Part shown: one piece after another, positions 12,101 to 23,774 of the stretch
How the letters are laid out: every line of letters starts with the position of its first letter
Position numbering within the stretch: the first letter of the stretch is position 1
Assembly: GCA_029948255.1 (NCBI GenBank)
Contig: JALIZF010001304.1
Span: 1 to 64,000, forward strand
Direction of reading: 5' to 3'
Source of the DNA: Telmatactis stephensoni
Lineage: Eukaryota > Cnidaria > Anthozoa > Actiniaria > Isophelliidae
Length of the DNA: 64,000 nucleotides
The notes under the pieces: model-generated
The model's database searches: none
Told to the model about the DNA's origin: nothing
What the model saw: the letters and a program-made list of their open reading frames with translations, nothing else
Position numbers and translations under genes: made by a program

Positions 12101-15100
12101 TGTTTATATATACAAGTCATGTTTAAGTCATCATTGGTACCATTGAAGTCACGACTAGTTTTTGTCATGAAGTAAGCTTTATTCTGACATATCCTTGAGC
12201 TACTTTTCTGGGATGAACGTTGTATTAAACAGTACACTCAGACATGTAAATCACATTTGCAGATCAAAAAAATGGTTTATTGCACTAGATTTATTAAGAT
12301 TTACAACTGGTTTAACCAGGTGCTTAATATAAATGCATTTTCAATTTTTTAACCCCAACTCTAGTAGACACAGGTGCATGTAAAAAAATACCTATTAACA
12401 TCTACAACTAAACAGTGATTTTGTGTTGTTGGATTTTTTTGCTGTGATTTAAAAAAAGTACAATGATTTCTTTTCAGATTTCTTGCTTTGACTGATTCTG
12501 TGTTCCTATCAAATGCTATTGCATTTCGTTTAATGTTGGCATTTGTGGTGACAAGATTAATCCGCTCTGCATGTGGCAATGAGGCTTGGGGTTAGTATGA
12601 CAAGTTTAAGTTGTTAGAGAGATACATTTTAAAACTTTTTATAAATAATAACTAAAATACTATGCATGCTCAGCTGATTGGCTGAAGAGCTTGTTTACAT
12701 GAGGCTATATGTATAAACATGATTGTGATGTCGGCATCTTTGGCTATACATGTAGCTAGATAATTTTGAAATACAAAGTGTATGGTTTCAAAATGTAAAA
12801 AAAAAACATGAGCTTAAGCAACTTACACTAAACACTTCATGAATACTCTGTACAATAAGCATTTAGATTCTCATAGACTTTAATCCAGTAGTGAAGAGTA
12901 GAATACTGGATAGGTAAATAGTTGAGTTTTTGAAATCAATATATAATTACATTTTATTATTTTCTTAATTGGCTGGTACCTGCAGACCTTTTATCACGAG
13001 CTGTTTGAGATAAAATTTCCTGTTGACTCTGATTGGTCAAACATGACATTGATATGTAACTGAGTACATTATATTGACAGTTAGGCATATAGGCAAATAA
13101 CTGGGGTTTGACGGCAGGCCCTCCCTTCCCTGTTCCCCTCCCCTTGTTTCCCTCCTCTCCAGTCCCCTGGAGGGCCACTACACAGGTTAATTGGCTTTAA
13201 TCAAACAGCCTTCACTCCATTCTACTGAGCTGTTTTTTTGTGAACTTTTTTTGTAGAAGAGAGCAATATTGGGCTGATATACAGTCCAAAAGACAAGAAA
13301 AATGTAGGAAAATCTCTGACTCAGGAGATTTTGGCAAAGGCCCAAGGGGTACCTTCGCGCCAACATCCACTTCTTGTCTCTGGTGGGAACCAGACAACAG
13401 CAGGGACTTCAGAGTTAGTACATTTTGAACGTTTTTGGCACAATTGATCAATATGAATGGCAATCTTTTAGTAATAACATATACATTGTGTATTTTACAG
13501 GTGCTTTAATGTGATAACTTACATGTATTAATCATTTTGAAACAAATTAACCTGGCCAATCTTACTTTTCCCTGAAGACCTTTGTCCATACTGCTGTACG
13601 CTTCAAAGCCTTGAAAACTCCATACAGTGTATATATAATATATGAAGAGAGTGATCTCATGAAACAGACCTGTAAAGTTAATTAAGAACAATCCACCAAC
13701 TTGAATTTCTTTACTAGACAGTACTTTATCGAACATTTTGCCCATTCAGGCTTCATCAGCAAACTGATCTTTTTGTGGGTGCTACTTTCAATAAAACATG
13801 CAAATTATCTATTAATTAAATGCTATTAAGCAAACAAACAATAGAATACGAAACTTGGGAAACCTAATGGAAAACTAAAAGCTCAATCACACTAAATCAA
13901 GAGCCCGCTAAACATATATATTTTATATCTTATAATATTGTAAATTAAAATATTTCTTTGTTCTGTGAGTTTTTCCATACATTTTTCATGTTTTTGTTTG
14001 TTTGTTTTGAATTCTGAATTTTTTTTTTTTTTTTTTTTTTTTTTGAAGCAAGAAGATCTTGGAAACTCTTTCAAATTCTTCTTTAGTCACAATGGTTGAT
14101 GACCCCAATATCAGCACCCAACTTGGGGAATTCCTAAACCAAGTCCAAAGTGGCCTTGTCCAAGGGTCTGTAGGTAGTGGTTTGCTTGCACCAAAAGGAA
14201 GTCTACTGATTTCTGCCAATGACAAGGAAGCTCAAAGGTAGAAGAAATAGATCCAAAGCGTGATGACGTTTTTACCCCCCTCTCTATACCAGAATCCTTT
14301 TCAAAAACCTTTCATATTCAAATTCTAAATTCCTTTGAGAATACAAAGACAATACTTTTAATTAGAAAATGAAAGCTACTTGAAAATGATTCTGGTATAG
14401 AGAGGGGGTAAAACATCATTCGATTATATGACCAATGCCCTTGCTTTATTGTAATAATAATTATTATTTAATAATTCTACATTTTGACTGGAAATTGTGT
14501 GCAATTGTGAAAGATTCATGGACACTTTTTAATGCATATATATATAATACATAATATATACAGTTAATTAAAATCTTCATATACAGTAAGAACAAGTGGA
14601 ATAAGAACCACCAGGCTGAATAATTGGTTCTTAATGTATATATTGGGTGTCTAGATCTAGTAAGAAATGAGGCTGATGTGGTTCTTAAATATTATAATGG
14701 TGGTTGTTTACAAGACAAAATAATACAAAATTAATGTTCCTAATGTGGTGTCTTATGTAATTGCTAACAATAAACATAAAAAGGCCCAATAAAGCCTTAA
14801 GTTAACTAGAACCAGCAAGTCTAAATCTGTCAGGCTGAAGTTGTTCTCATCTAGTGGGTGCTTACAATGGCCATTTAGCCTGACCTCAAAAATTAGTCTC
14901 TGCATGGTTCTTATATGCAGGTTTTTACAGTATTTGTATTTTTGCTTCTTTAATCAACAGAGTTTATGGAAGAGTAATCAGAGTTGAATACGTGAAGGAC
15001 GACCTTGCAGCCATTGAAAGTGATCTCCATGATGCTGCCGAACAAGAACTTAAAGATCTAGTGGAAGCAAACAAGGTATTTTATTGGACATTTTAGACAG

Positions 15101-18100
15101 GTCAATACTAACGTACTGTAAGCTATTGATTATTGGTTAAGGAATGAATGTGTCATTTAATTAATAGACAGACACATAGATAGATAGATAGATAGATACT
15201 TCAACGCACTTTACTGACATGACCTGGTTCATTACAAGTATTGTTAAAGTTTACAAGCCAGGATGTTTTTTTGGTTTTTATACATAAATCTGTATCTTAC
15301 AATAACTTGTAATCACTGAAAGGTGATTTTACATTTGCAATTGTTATAATTATTATAGAACAGAAACAAGTATTAACTATTAATACATGTATACACTATA
15401 CAACTGTATAGGAATATAACTGAAATGGAATAATCTTATGGATCATATTTTCTGAAAGCTTTTCTTTTCTTTTATGGAAACAATAAATTGATATATTATT
15501 TTGAAAAGTAAAATATCACTTTTTCATCTAAGGATTTCATAAGAGCAGATTTAATTCAGAGATTCTGGTAGAGTGCGGGAAAAAAATGAAAATAGTGCAG
15601 AAATTTTTTTAAATTATAGTGAGGAAAAGTGCGGAACACAAAACTTCCATTTTTCCTTTAAAAATTAAATTATGAAATTCCATTCTAGAAAGAAGGATGC
15701 ATATTTCCTGCAAAAAAACTTATGATTTTATATCAAAACTATGATTGGATATTAATCCTCAGTCTTCTAATTAAGAATGGAAACTAGTTTTCAAGCAATA
15801 CCTTACATGCAATACCATTGAATTTCGTTCATGCATATACATGGTGTGCCGTAAACTAAAATGAATGTGTTTATAATTATTTTGAAGTTCAAACTTCCTG
15901 TAAAATCAATTTTGCCTTGAGTTTTGATTGGAATTCTCAACGAAGATCAGAATAAGCTCAATAATATGTATTAGTTTTAATCTTTACATATCTCAATGAT
16001 CGAGCTATCCATCAGGTACATATATTGCTTAAAAGGATACACAAATTAATTTCGAATTCTTAATTTGTCCCTTGTTATCTCGTAGGGAATCCTTATTGCA
16101 TGGACAACGAAATACTTGTCACTTTGGAATAGTGTCTGTGAAAGTCAGCTGCATGAACTGAGAGCCATTATAAAGGCTGCAGTTCCACACCAGCACCCAC
16201 GGTGGTGGAAAGGCGTTGCACAAACCCTTCTCACCTATTGCTTGGTAAATGTAATTAGAATGTTATATGCTGACAACTGATGGATACCTATAGCTTGCCT
16301 TGTTAACTAGTATATTTTCAATCCATGCCTTATTTAGATATGTCTGTCAGCTAGCACTGAAGGTTTGAAAATAGCGGCTTTTAAATAAAACTATTTTCAG
16401 GCAGTTGTAGCCTGTGATTAATATCCTGCAAAACCAGCTGTGTGGGAAGGGGCATGTGATCATGAATGCTGATGTTAGTATTCTTTTAATTCCAGATAAA
16501 TACAACAGTAGGCTACGAAACGGACCTTCATGAATCCGTTACTTATCTTAGTGACTGTAATATGCAAGAAAGTACACAAGAGAATTCAAGATTCTCATTC
16601 CCCTTAATCAAAAGGGTCGAGCAACACTTGTACACTCTAATCAAGGGTGACCAACTACCTAGCAAGGTAATGCATACAACCATAATACATGTTGTGCATG
16701 TAGCTTATTGTAAGAAATTAATTTGATTAATTTTGAGTGATTTTGAGAATTATTGCAGATGACAGAAGACTTCTGGTGACTTTTGTTGTAAAATTAGCGA
16801 AGATTTTTGGAAAAATTCAAGTCCACTCCTGAAATGTTCATTCAAGCGAACCAAGCAGCAAAATAACAACAGCTTGGTAATTAAGGCCTGGGTCAGACAG
16901 CAGATTTGCATGAAATAGTGTTGTTTCACTTTAAAGAGTTTGTTTGAAAATTGGATATTGTAACTTGGGGACAATTAATGTTAAATTTTGACAAAATGGT
17001 AAAATTTTTGTTGTCACAATGGCATACCTTTTGCTTTGTAGCTTAGCAAAAAGAGTTAAGAAAAAGCTCAAAAATCAAACTAATTGCATGTACAAGAGCA
17101 GTTAGAATGAAAACTAACAAGTTGTTATTACAGCAGTTTTAATGGCATTGAAAAGTCATGCTGTTTTGAATGTTTTGCTCACCTGTTTTCATTTCGCCGC
17201 TCAATTCGCTTGAGTGCACAGCTTTATTGTATGTAGATATGAATTTTTCCACTGAAAGTATTTGCTAATTTTACTGGAAAGTCACCAAAAGTCTTCAGAG
17301 ATGAGATTTTAGTAATTCTTTCATAGATTGTATGATGTAAAAAGTTTCACTAAGCATGCTTTTTCCACAAAAAAACAAAAATATTTTGTGACAGGACATG
17401 TTGACCTTTTCTGTCATATGGCTGACTTCACAGAATGCCCTGATTACCCATGATGCACCATTTTGTCGAAAGGGTCTATTGTTTCATCATAAAACTATCA
17501 TAACATACCAGAAATCTCTTAAATGTAAAATGAGGCTGATTGCAATAATTGTATTTTTTTTGTTTTAACCAGCACTTTTAATTGAATTTGTGTCACAGGT
17601 CCTCACTTTCCTAAACCCCAGGACTCTTGTTGATGGTGAGCCAGCTGTTGCAATAAGGGCATCAACTGTTGATGCAATGCACAACGTCCAAGCGACAGTA
17701 AGTAAATTTCAAAAAAGCAGCGGCCATGTTAGTGTACCGACCAAATAGAGATTTGTCATAAGCTTCTATTGTTAATTAAAACCATTGTGTACCCAATATA
17801 TAAGAAATGCTTTTTGCATAAACTACATGTAGCTATATCTTTAACGTTTGTCTTGAAGGAACTGAAAAGTCTTGCGGGTGCTGCGAATTGGAAAGTAACA
17901 ACAAACTTTGTAAGGGAAGGAGCAGATGCAGCAACATTAAGCGTTATCAGCAACAGAACTGGAAACAAGGACAAGATTACTACAGGTCGAGCAGTAAAAC
18001 TGAAAAGTAGCCTTTTTAGTAAGGAGTTCATGGAATGGGTGAAGTATGGTAAGTACATGATTGCTTGTGCTATTTATTGATTATACAATGTGTCTACTTG

Positions 18101-20484
18101 GTTGAGATGTGGGAATTAAAGCCATCAATTTGCAATTAAGTACAGCTAAGTGGGAAGCTGTCCTGTGCAATTATCCAGATTTTTACAAGTTAATTGTTGG
18201 TTAGATTCAAAATAACTTGCCAGATACTTGCTAATTCTCCCTAGCTACTGCACTTTTAGAATCATTCATGGCCACCTTATTGGAGTTCCATTGAAAACCC
18301 TCTTCAATGGGGCTTCTAGGTTTAGGTTAATGTCTTTATTGATGCAATATTTAACCATAATCAAGGTTTCAGTTACAATTTGTACATTTTTATTTATTGC
18401 TCTGTTTTGTCTCAATTAAAATAGCTACTGAAAAATCAGGGGTGATGCCCGAGGAGTATGCGCCTTTGGCCTTTGAGGATCATCCAGAGAATGCAACAAA
18501 TGTTGAAGAACTTGACAACATGATAGCAAGTTTTAAAGAAACACTTGCTAAGTATGCAAAAAATAAATTTAAAGGTAGCTGGCATACATTACGATGCTTA
18601 ATTGGTAATTTGATAATGTCATTGTACATTTTGGGATTTAACTTTCATAAAAAAACTTGTATCTAACCTGTGAATGTGACAATGATTATCCACTCGGTTA
18701 TAACTACAGCTAATATTGCATGTCGGGCATGCATGTAAGAAAGCATTTTTAGTGTTTTTTTTTTCATTTTGTAAACTATGGAGGTCTGTAAGTTACTTTG
18801 AACTGGGCACCTCTGTAAACATACTCGGTACTTATACTGTATGTGGATGATTAAATTTTACCAATTTTTTTGAAAAATTTGGAATCAGGCATGGTTAAAT
18901 CCAGATGTTTCGACCAGGGTACGAAGCATAAGTTTCGACCAGGATAAGTTCTTAATTACCAAATATAGTAATAATAATGATAAATCATGTTATGATGGCA
19001 CCCTATAATGTGATTTGTTTGATCGACAGAGTTTGGTCATGTTAACCAATCCAAAGGATCAGCCACCACAGCTTTCGAAAGCCTTTTAGATGTAAGTTAC
19101 AAGGAATGGCATTTTCACACTCTTTTCCTTTATTGGATATTAGGCCATGTAATGATTTATTTATTGGTAAAATTCAGAATTTGTCCATTTCGGCTATATA
19201 ATTATAGTATTCACATGGTAATTGTATTTAATTCTTATGCCTTCATTGAAGATTATATATTAAGTACATTGTAAACCCTTTGCTGTCAAAGGATAATGTA
19301 ATAGTTTATTGTGGACAATTAACAAATTATTTACCAAGTCTGCTAATTACTAGGAACTATCACCAAATACAAAACAACAAGTGCTGAATTATACACCAAG
19401 GAAAAGAATGGCATTCAAACATGTGAGTATACATTAAGGTTCTTATACTATGGCAGATAGCACAGGGAACTTTTAGCTATGATTGAGATCTTATCCATGG
19501 GTTAGATGACGTATGTCACAAATTTGTAAGCTTATAATGGTGAGTGGCTATATACTGAAACAAGCAAATGACAGAATTGAGTACTATCTTTTTGTTACAT
19601 CCTTTTTTGGAATGTGCAATAAATGCAGCATGCAGGCACACAATAGACTATAAGTGCTAAATTCTGACTTATGACAAAATCTAAGAAATATCTACTAAAT
19701 CTACTAAATATTATCTAACTACCATTATATTATTTTATCAAAACCTAAAGTTGTGAGTTGTGTCAGCATAACTGTGTGCATGCAGATCCATTGTACATTA
19801 ATTGTGTTATCAATTTAAACAATCTATTGTTTTGTTCTCACCCTTGCAGAATCAGACACTATTTTTTTCCTATGTAAATACTATGTTTCAATGCTATTTT
19901 TTTTGCTATGTGAGATGTATGTTTTTGCTATGTGAGTTTACTATGTCAAATCTATGTCAAACCTATTACTTTCCTATGATAACTCTATGATTACCCTATT
20001 TTTTTACTAACTTTTTGGAACAAATACATAGTCTATGTAAAAACTATTTTATTTTCCTTGATTACGAATGAGCATTACATATAGATTACATAGGTATTAA
20101 ATAGATATTACATAGGTTGATAATAGGCAATACATAGGTATTAAATATGAATGGCATAGTTCATAAAATAGATTAAACATAGCTTCAAAATAGATTTTAC
20201 ATAGGCACATATGTCAAATCTATGTCAAACCTATTACATTCCTATGATAACTCTATGTTTACCCTATTTTTTTACTAACTTTTTGGAACAAATACATAGT
20301 CTATGTAAAAACTATGCACTTTCCTTGAAAGTCAATGAACCTAACATACAGATTAAATAGATATTACATAAATAATACATAGGATGACAACAGGCCATAC
20401 ATAGGTATTAAATAGGAATCACATAGTTCATAAATACAATAGAATAAGCATCAAGCCCTTGCAGAAAAAGCTGGAAAATTCCTA
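9104..20484 (+). CDS. Unrecognised 17-exon gene, about 736 aa
   Basis: I do not recognise this protein. Exons by splice phase: 9104-9145, 9215-9416, 10402-10489, 11121-11370, 11748-11881, 12478-12590, 13257-13413, 14049-14237, 14961-15075, 16086-16244, 16496-16666, 17599-17697, 17859-18048, 18425-18574, 19030-19091, 19354-19422, and a possible terminal exon 20464-20484 (KKLENS, stop). Every junction after exon 2 keeps phase, and donors and acceptors are canonical. The least certain points are the exon 2 donor (a second one, 13 nt later, breaks the frame), exon 1, and the last exon. The protein starts MNDADSDVDMENFQ and is soluble: no signal peptide, clear membrane segment or zinc-finger pattern. 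The middle is helix-like (LAPEVHIEDGVLLAEEQ; FRLMLAFVVTRLIRSACG), followed by a Ser/Gly-rich linker and a charged, probably helical C-terminal part. No retroelement motif is visible, and the many introns argue for a host gene. A simple insertion adjoins the final acceptor. Confidence 0.72.
9829..10300. repeat. Intronic repeat, copy 1
   Basis: CTGTCAGTATAATGTACTC with TGTCATGTTTGACC (9,829-9,890) recurs in reverse complement at 13,018-13,082. The C-rich block GGCAGGCCCTCCCTCCCC ending CCCCTGGAGGGCC (about 10,225-10,290) recurs in the same orientation at 13,110-13,176. Both copies sit in introns of the unrecognised gene. Confidence 0.6.
13000..13190. repeat. Intronic repeat, copy 2
   Basis: This is a shorter relative of 9,829-10,300. 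One part is inverted relative to copy 1 (TCCTGTTGACTCTGATTGG). The other is direct (ATAGGCAAATAACTGGGG and the CCCTCC-rich block). The mixture suggests a rearranged or foldback-type element just upstream of exon 7. Confidence 0.55.
13505..13765 (-). mobile_element. Degenerate Penelope-like fragment (hammerhead-like core)
   Basis: Read on the minus strand, GCTGATGAAGCCTGAATGGGC is followed by AAAATG. CTGATGA plus a GCC/GGC stem resembles a hammerhead ribozyme core, but GAAA is replaced by AAAA. An open frame follows (KMFDKVLSSKEIQVGG, 13,745-13,506) which I could not assign. This is a weak call. Confidence 0.25.
14261..14418. mobile_element. MITE family 1, copy A
   Basis: The ends TGATGACGTTTTTACCCCCC and GGGGGTAAAACATCA form an inverted repeat, extended by CTCTATACCAGAATCC against its complement. 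The element is 158 bp, non-coding, and lies in an intron. A relative is at 35,140-35,313. Confidence 0.75.
15177..15265. repeat. (GATA)n with adapter sequence
   Basis: (GATA)n at 15,177-15,198 is followed by CACTTTACTGACATGACC and then TATTGTTAAAG. This is the same arrangement as at 5,390-5,760, here in an intron. Confidence 0.55.
19841..20465. mobile_element. CTATG/CATAG-rich insertion with a 10-bp target duplication
   Basis: CCCTTGCAGA occurs at 19,841-19,850 and again at 20,456-20,465. The 605 bp between holds two diverged units (about 19,935-20,205 and 20,210-20,440), each with AAATCTATGTCAAACC and ACTAACTTTTTGGAACAAA. Each unit opens rich in CTATG and closes rich in CATAG. The duplicated 10-mer contains a splice acceptor (TTGCAG). 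The left copy has the good polypyrimidine tract, which suggests insertion into the acceptor of the host gene's terminal exon. Confidence 0.65.
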
Positions 20485-20610
20485 GGAATTCTTAAGAATG
20501 AAGGTGTGAATTTTCGCAGTAATTTTCACAAAGAAATGTGGGCATTCTTAAGAATCCCTAGGCGAATTCTTAGGAATTCTTAAGAATTCTTACATATTTT
20601 TCTTCAAAAG
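20466..20610. repeat. Cluster of AATTCTTAAGAATTC palindromes
   Basis: Variants of TTCTTAAGAA occur at least four times within about 130 bp, interleaved with CCTAGGAATT. The short palindromes could form local hairpins. It may be another element or the inner part of a decayed one. Confidence 0.55.
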
Positions 20611-20618
20611 TAATATCA

Positions 20619-20799
20619 GGTACTGTCCCACCATATCTAACTAAGTTAATTGGAATTAAGTGAAATATATAAATAAAATCAATCAGAGTCACTAAATGAC
20701 TTTTAATATCAAGAATAAAAATAACACAAAACAATTTACCGTATATAAAAAGTGATCGATAATGAACATTGACTTAGTGAGATATGGTGGGACAGTACC
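20619..20799. mobile_element. MITE-like element
   Basis: GGTACTGTCCCACCATATCT at the left is mirrored by AGATATGGTGGGACAGTACC at the right, with further matching inward (AACTAAGT against ACTTAGTG). The interior is AT-rich and non-coding. Confidence 0.8.
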
Positions 20800-21832
20800 T
20801 TATTTATCTTAGCCAATAAATAGTAGTTTAAGCATTGCTGAGGGAGCTAAAAAAGTATGATATACAACAATGACCTCCCTCCTGAAGTTTTAGCATGTTA
20901 CCAAATAGATAAACTACAAATAGTTTAATTAATTTCAGAAGAAAAGTTCAAGTAATTTATGTTGTATCACTTATCTGTTAGCCAGTGATCTAGTCCATTA
21001 TCCTTGCACACATGTGAGAATTATTTATAATTAAGTCAGTGATCCAAGTTAAATACTTTAAACACATTCTCTTGTCATAAATTATCTCTTGCTTTTGTAA
21101 TACATCTTGTTCATAACATCTATAAAGAGAAATCATAATTATTTCAATGTTTCAAAGAATGAACAAAAAGGTGGTTCATTTAAAGTTATTTAGCTGATAA
21201 TATCAGATTTACAGTGTAATTTAAAGTAGCGGATCTGTGAGTTGTGTTCTAGCTGAAGTTAAACTTTTTGTGGCCTGTTTATAATCAAATTTGAGCAATA
21301 GAAGCTACTATAAAATTCATAGAAATGAAATTTATAAATACTTCAAGGTTTCACTGGCATAAAAGCAATTAATTAAGAACTTACCGGCTATTAATTTTGA
21401 AAATTGTGACTTGGCAGATTCTTCTTCGTAACGTCCGGTTATTAGTAAAAATTGGTCGATTTCAATGCTCCAACAACGGGTCAAACTTCTACTTCTCCAA
21501 AGCCTTATTTTTCTCCTAAACAATGGCTAACATTTACAGCAATAAGTGCATTTTCCTGCTCCATTTCATGGCAGTAAAAGTCATAATATTGGCGACATTT
21601 ACGCAGTTAGAACGTTTGTTGATTTTCACAACTGAATGACCGCCAAAACCATTTGAATGCTATCACGTGATTGAATACTTTGTTTTCATTGGATACTTAC
21701 AGAATATCCGCTGGTCAGTGAGCCTGCAGATTCATCTAAAGTCACGTTTCAAGAGACAAACATGGTGAGCAGACGTTTTGACATTTTTCTCAAACAAAAA
21801 TCGTCATTCACCTAAGTTTTCAAGACTTTCAA
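20800..21832. other. Intergenic, no gene seen
   Basis: This is AT-rich sequence without a supported exon. A minus-strand frame at 21,523-21,332 has no recognisable features. Confidence 0.5.
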
Positions 21833-21834
21833 TA

Positions 21835-23450
21835 GGGCTTGTAAGTAATGACGTATTTCCGTCGATTTTCGAACGATTTTTCACTTCCGGGTCCAAATGA
21901 GAAATGAGCGAAGAACAGCTTGAAACCGACTACAGTTCAACAAACTGCAAACATTTGAACAAATTATTCTTTATTTACAGAAATAAGATTATGGCATACA
22001 AAACTAATGGTCAATTTAAGATTGTAAAGCGTTTTTGAAGAAAATTACTAGCATTAACTGAAAAAACACTACTATAACATCCATCCGTCGTTTTAGCGTT
22101 TTTTCGTTATTCAACAAAGAAATTATTTTTTCTTACATTGGAACAAATCTTAGTGCATTTTGTACTTGATTTCTTTTAGTTCTAGTTGCTTTAAGTTGAT
22201 TTTGTTCTCTATTTTGTGTTTTTGAAATGATTGCTCTGTGAAAACAGAGCAAAAATGCCGCCAAATACATTTAGTACTTTTGACAATCTAGATTAATGAC
22301 ATTTGTCATTGAGATAAACATTCAGTTACTAGCAATGAGTATCTTTTGGAAATCCAGATACCTTAATGTGATATATATAATGATTAAATTCTGTTTCAAA
22401 CACAATAACAAAAAGAAAATATCGTAGAGTTTTTCACGATCAAAATATTCATTCGTAAAAGTAGTAAATGTAATATAGCGTTACTTACGATCTATCGTGT
22501 CACCTGACAAACTCACAAGCATTTCAACCGGACTAAAGCAAAACTGAGATAAGAAAAATCAGCTGTAACTTAGAAGAGCCAGTCAATTTGGTTTTCTTGC
22601 ATGTTTTGAGTCGTTTGAAAAAATGCCCCTGCGGTACCGCGCCGATCTTGCGATGATGATGAAGACACGAGTTCAGTTGAGTTTACTTTTGTTGGCTGTT
22701 TTTTCTCTTGTTCATTTCTTCCTAGTAAAGAAAATCAGAGCTAACTAGTGAACATTTACATACAGCTGAACGTATTTTAAAGACGAAAAAAGACGTTTGT
22801 TTTCCAAAATTTACAAGATTTTTTGAGTTTCATTCATGTACTCGGCAAACGCACGATCTGTGACAAAAGTCGAGCAAGGCTCCACCAAATGGATTTGTAC
22901 AGTACTTATATTTTACCCTTTCTACAGGCTATCTGAAAACCAAATAATTGTTTTCGTTTTTACTGATTGTAAAAGTCAAATGGTCTAGGCTTTGGTTGTA
23001 CATATTGCCAACTGCGGACTTTGTGCCCTTGGTGGTGCCTTGCAAAGCAAAGTTGTCGTGAAAAGTGATTAAAAATTAAAAATAACTTTAGATTTTCATG
23101 TTTTGAATGCAATAACAATAGCATGAGCTCCTCCATTATCTAGAAATTGTACTATTTAAAAGAAAACGGGTAAAAAAGGCCATTTTTGCTTGTCCTTACC
23201 ATGTTTACGTTTCTTCTTTTAGTTCGTAGTAAAACTGTCAAAGAAACGTCTGGCCTGTCTTCTGTTCTGTTCCTGTACTGTCTTGCATATCAGTAAGGCA
23301 TCATTTACCAAAAGCGATGAGATTTTCACACGATAAACAACAATAAAAACTTCACAAAGTTTATGTGCCTTTGCAACTCCATTGAAGAAAAATTTTGATT
23401 TGGACCCGGAAATGACGTGCGGGGGAATGTGACGTCACACTTACAAGCCC
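21835..23450. mobile_element. TA-flanked 1.6-kb inverted-repeat transposon, non-coding
   Basis: The left end GGGCTTGTAAGTAATGACG is mirrored by ACACTTACAAGCCC at the right. A second matched block (CACTTCCGGGTCCAAATG against CATTTGGACCCGGAAATG-like sequence) lies about 50 bp further in, so the terminal inverted repeats are about 60 bp and imperfect. TA dinucleotides at 21,833-21,834 and 23,451-23,452 look like a TA target duplication, as in Tc1/mariner-type or other TA-targeting elements. The 1.6-kb interior has no long open frame, so it is a non-autonomous copy. It ends about 320 bp before the carrier start codon. Confidence 0.75.
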
Positions 23451-23774
23451 TATATATAGTGCAACCCTATCATTGCGTGATCCTTCGCACGGACTTGACA
23501 TATGTACAACTTCCGTCAGCGAACCGGAAGTGATGCGGCACCAATAAAACGTCGAGTTTTCGGTGAATAATAATAAATTCAACGAGATCCATAGGCCCAG
23601 ATCTAGTTTGTCTGCAGTCTGGGTGAAAAATTAAGAAGATTTTGCGCCAAAGATCTATATTTATGAATCTAACTTCAAGTTCTAACACTAATTTATCGAT
23701 TTCAATTTCTCTATATCATATTTTCGCGAGGAGATAAGTGAAATATTTTACAAAAATCTTAAATTTAAAACAAT

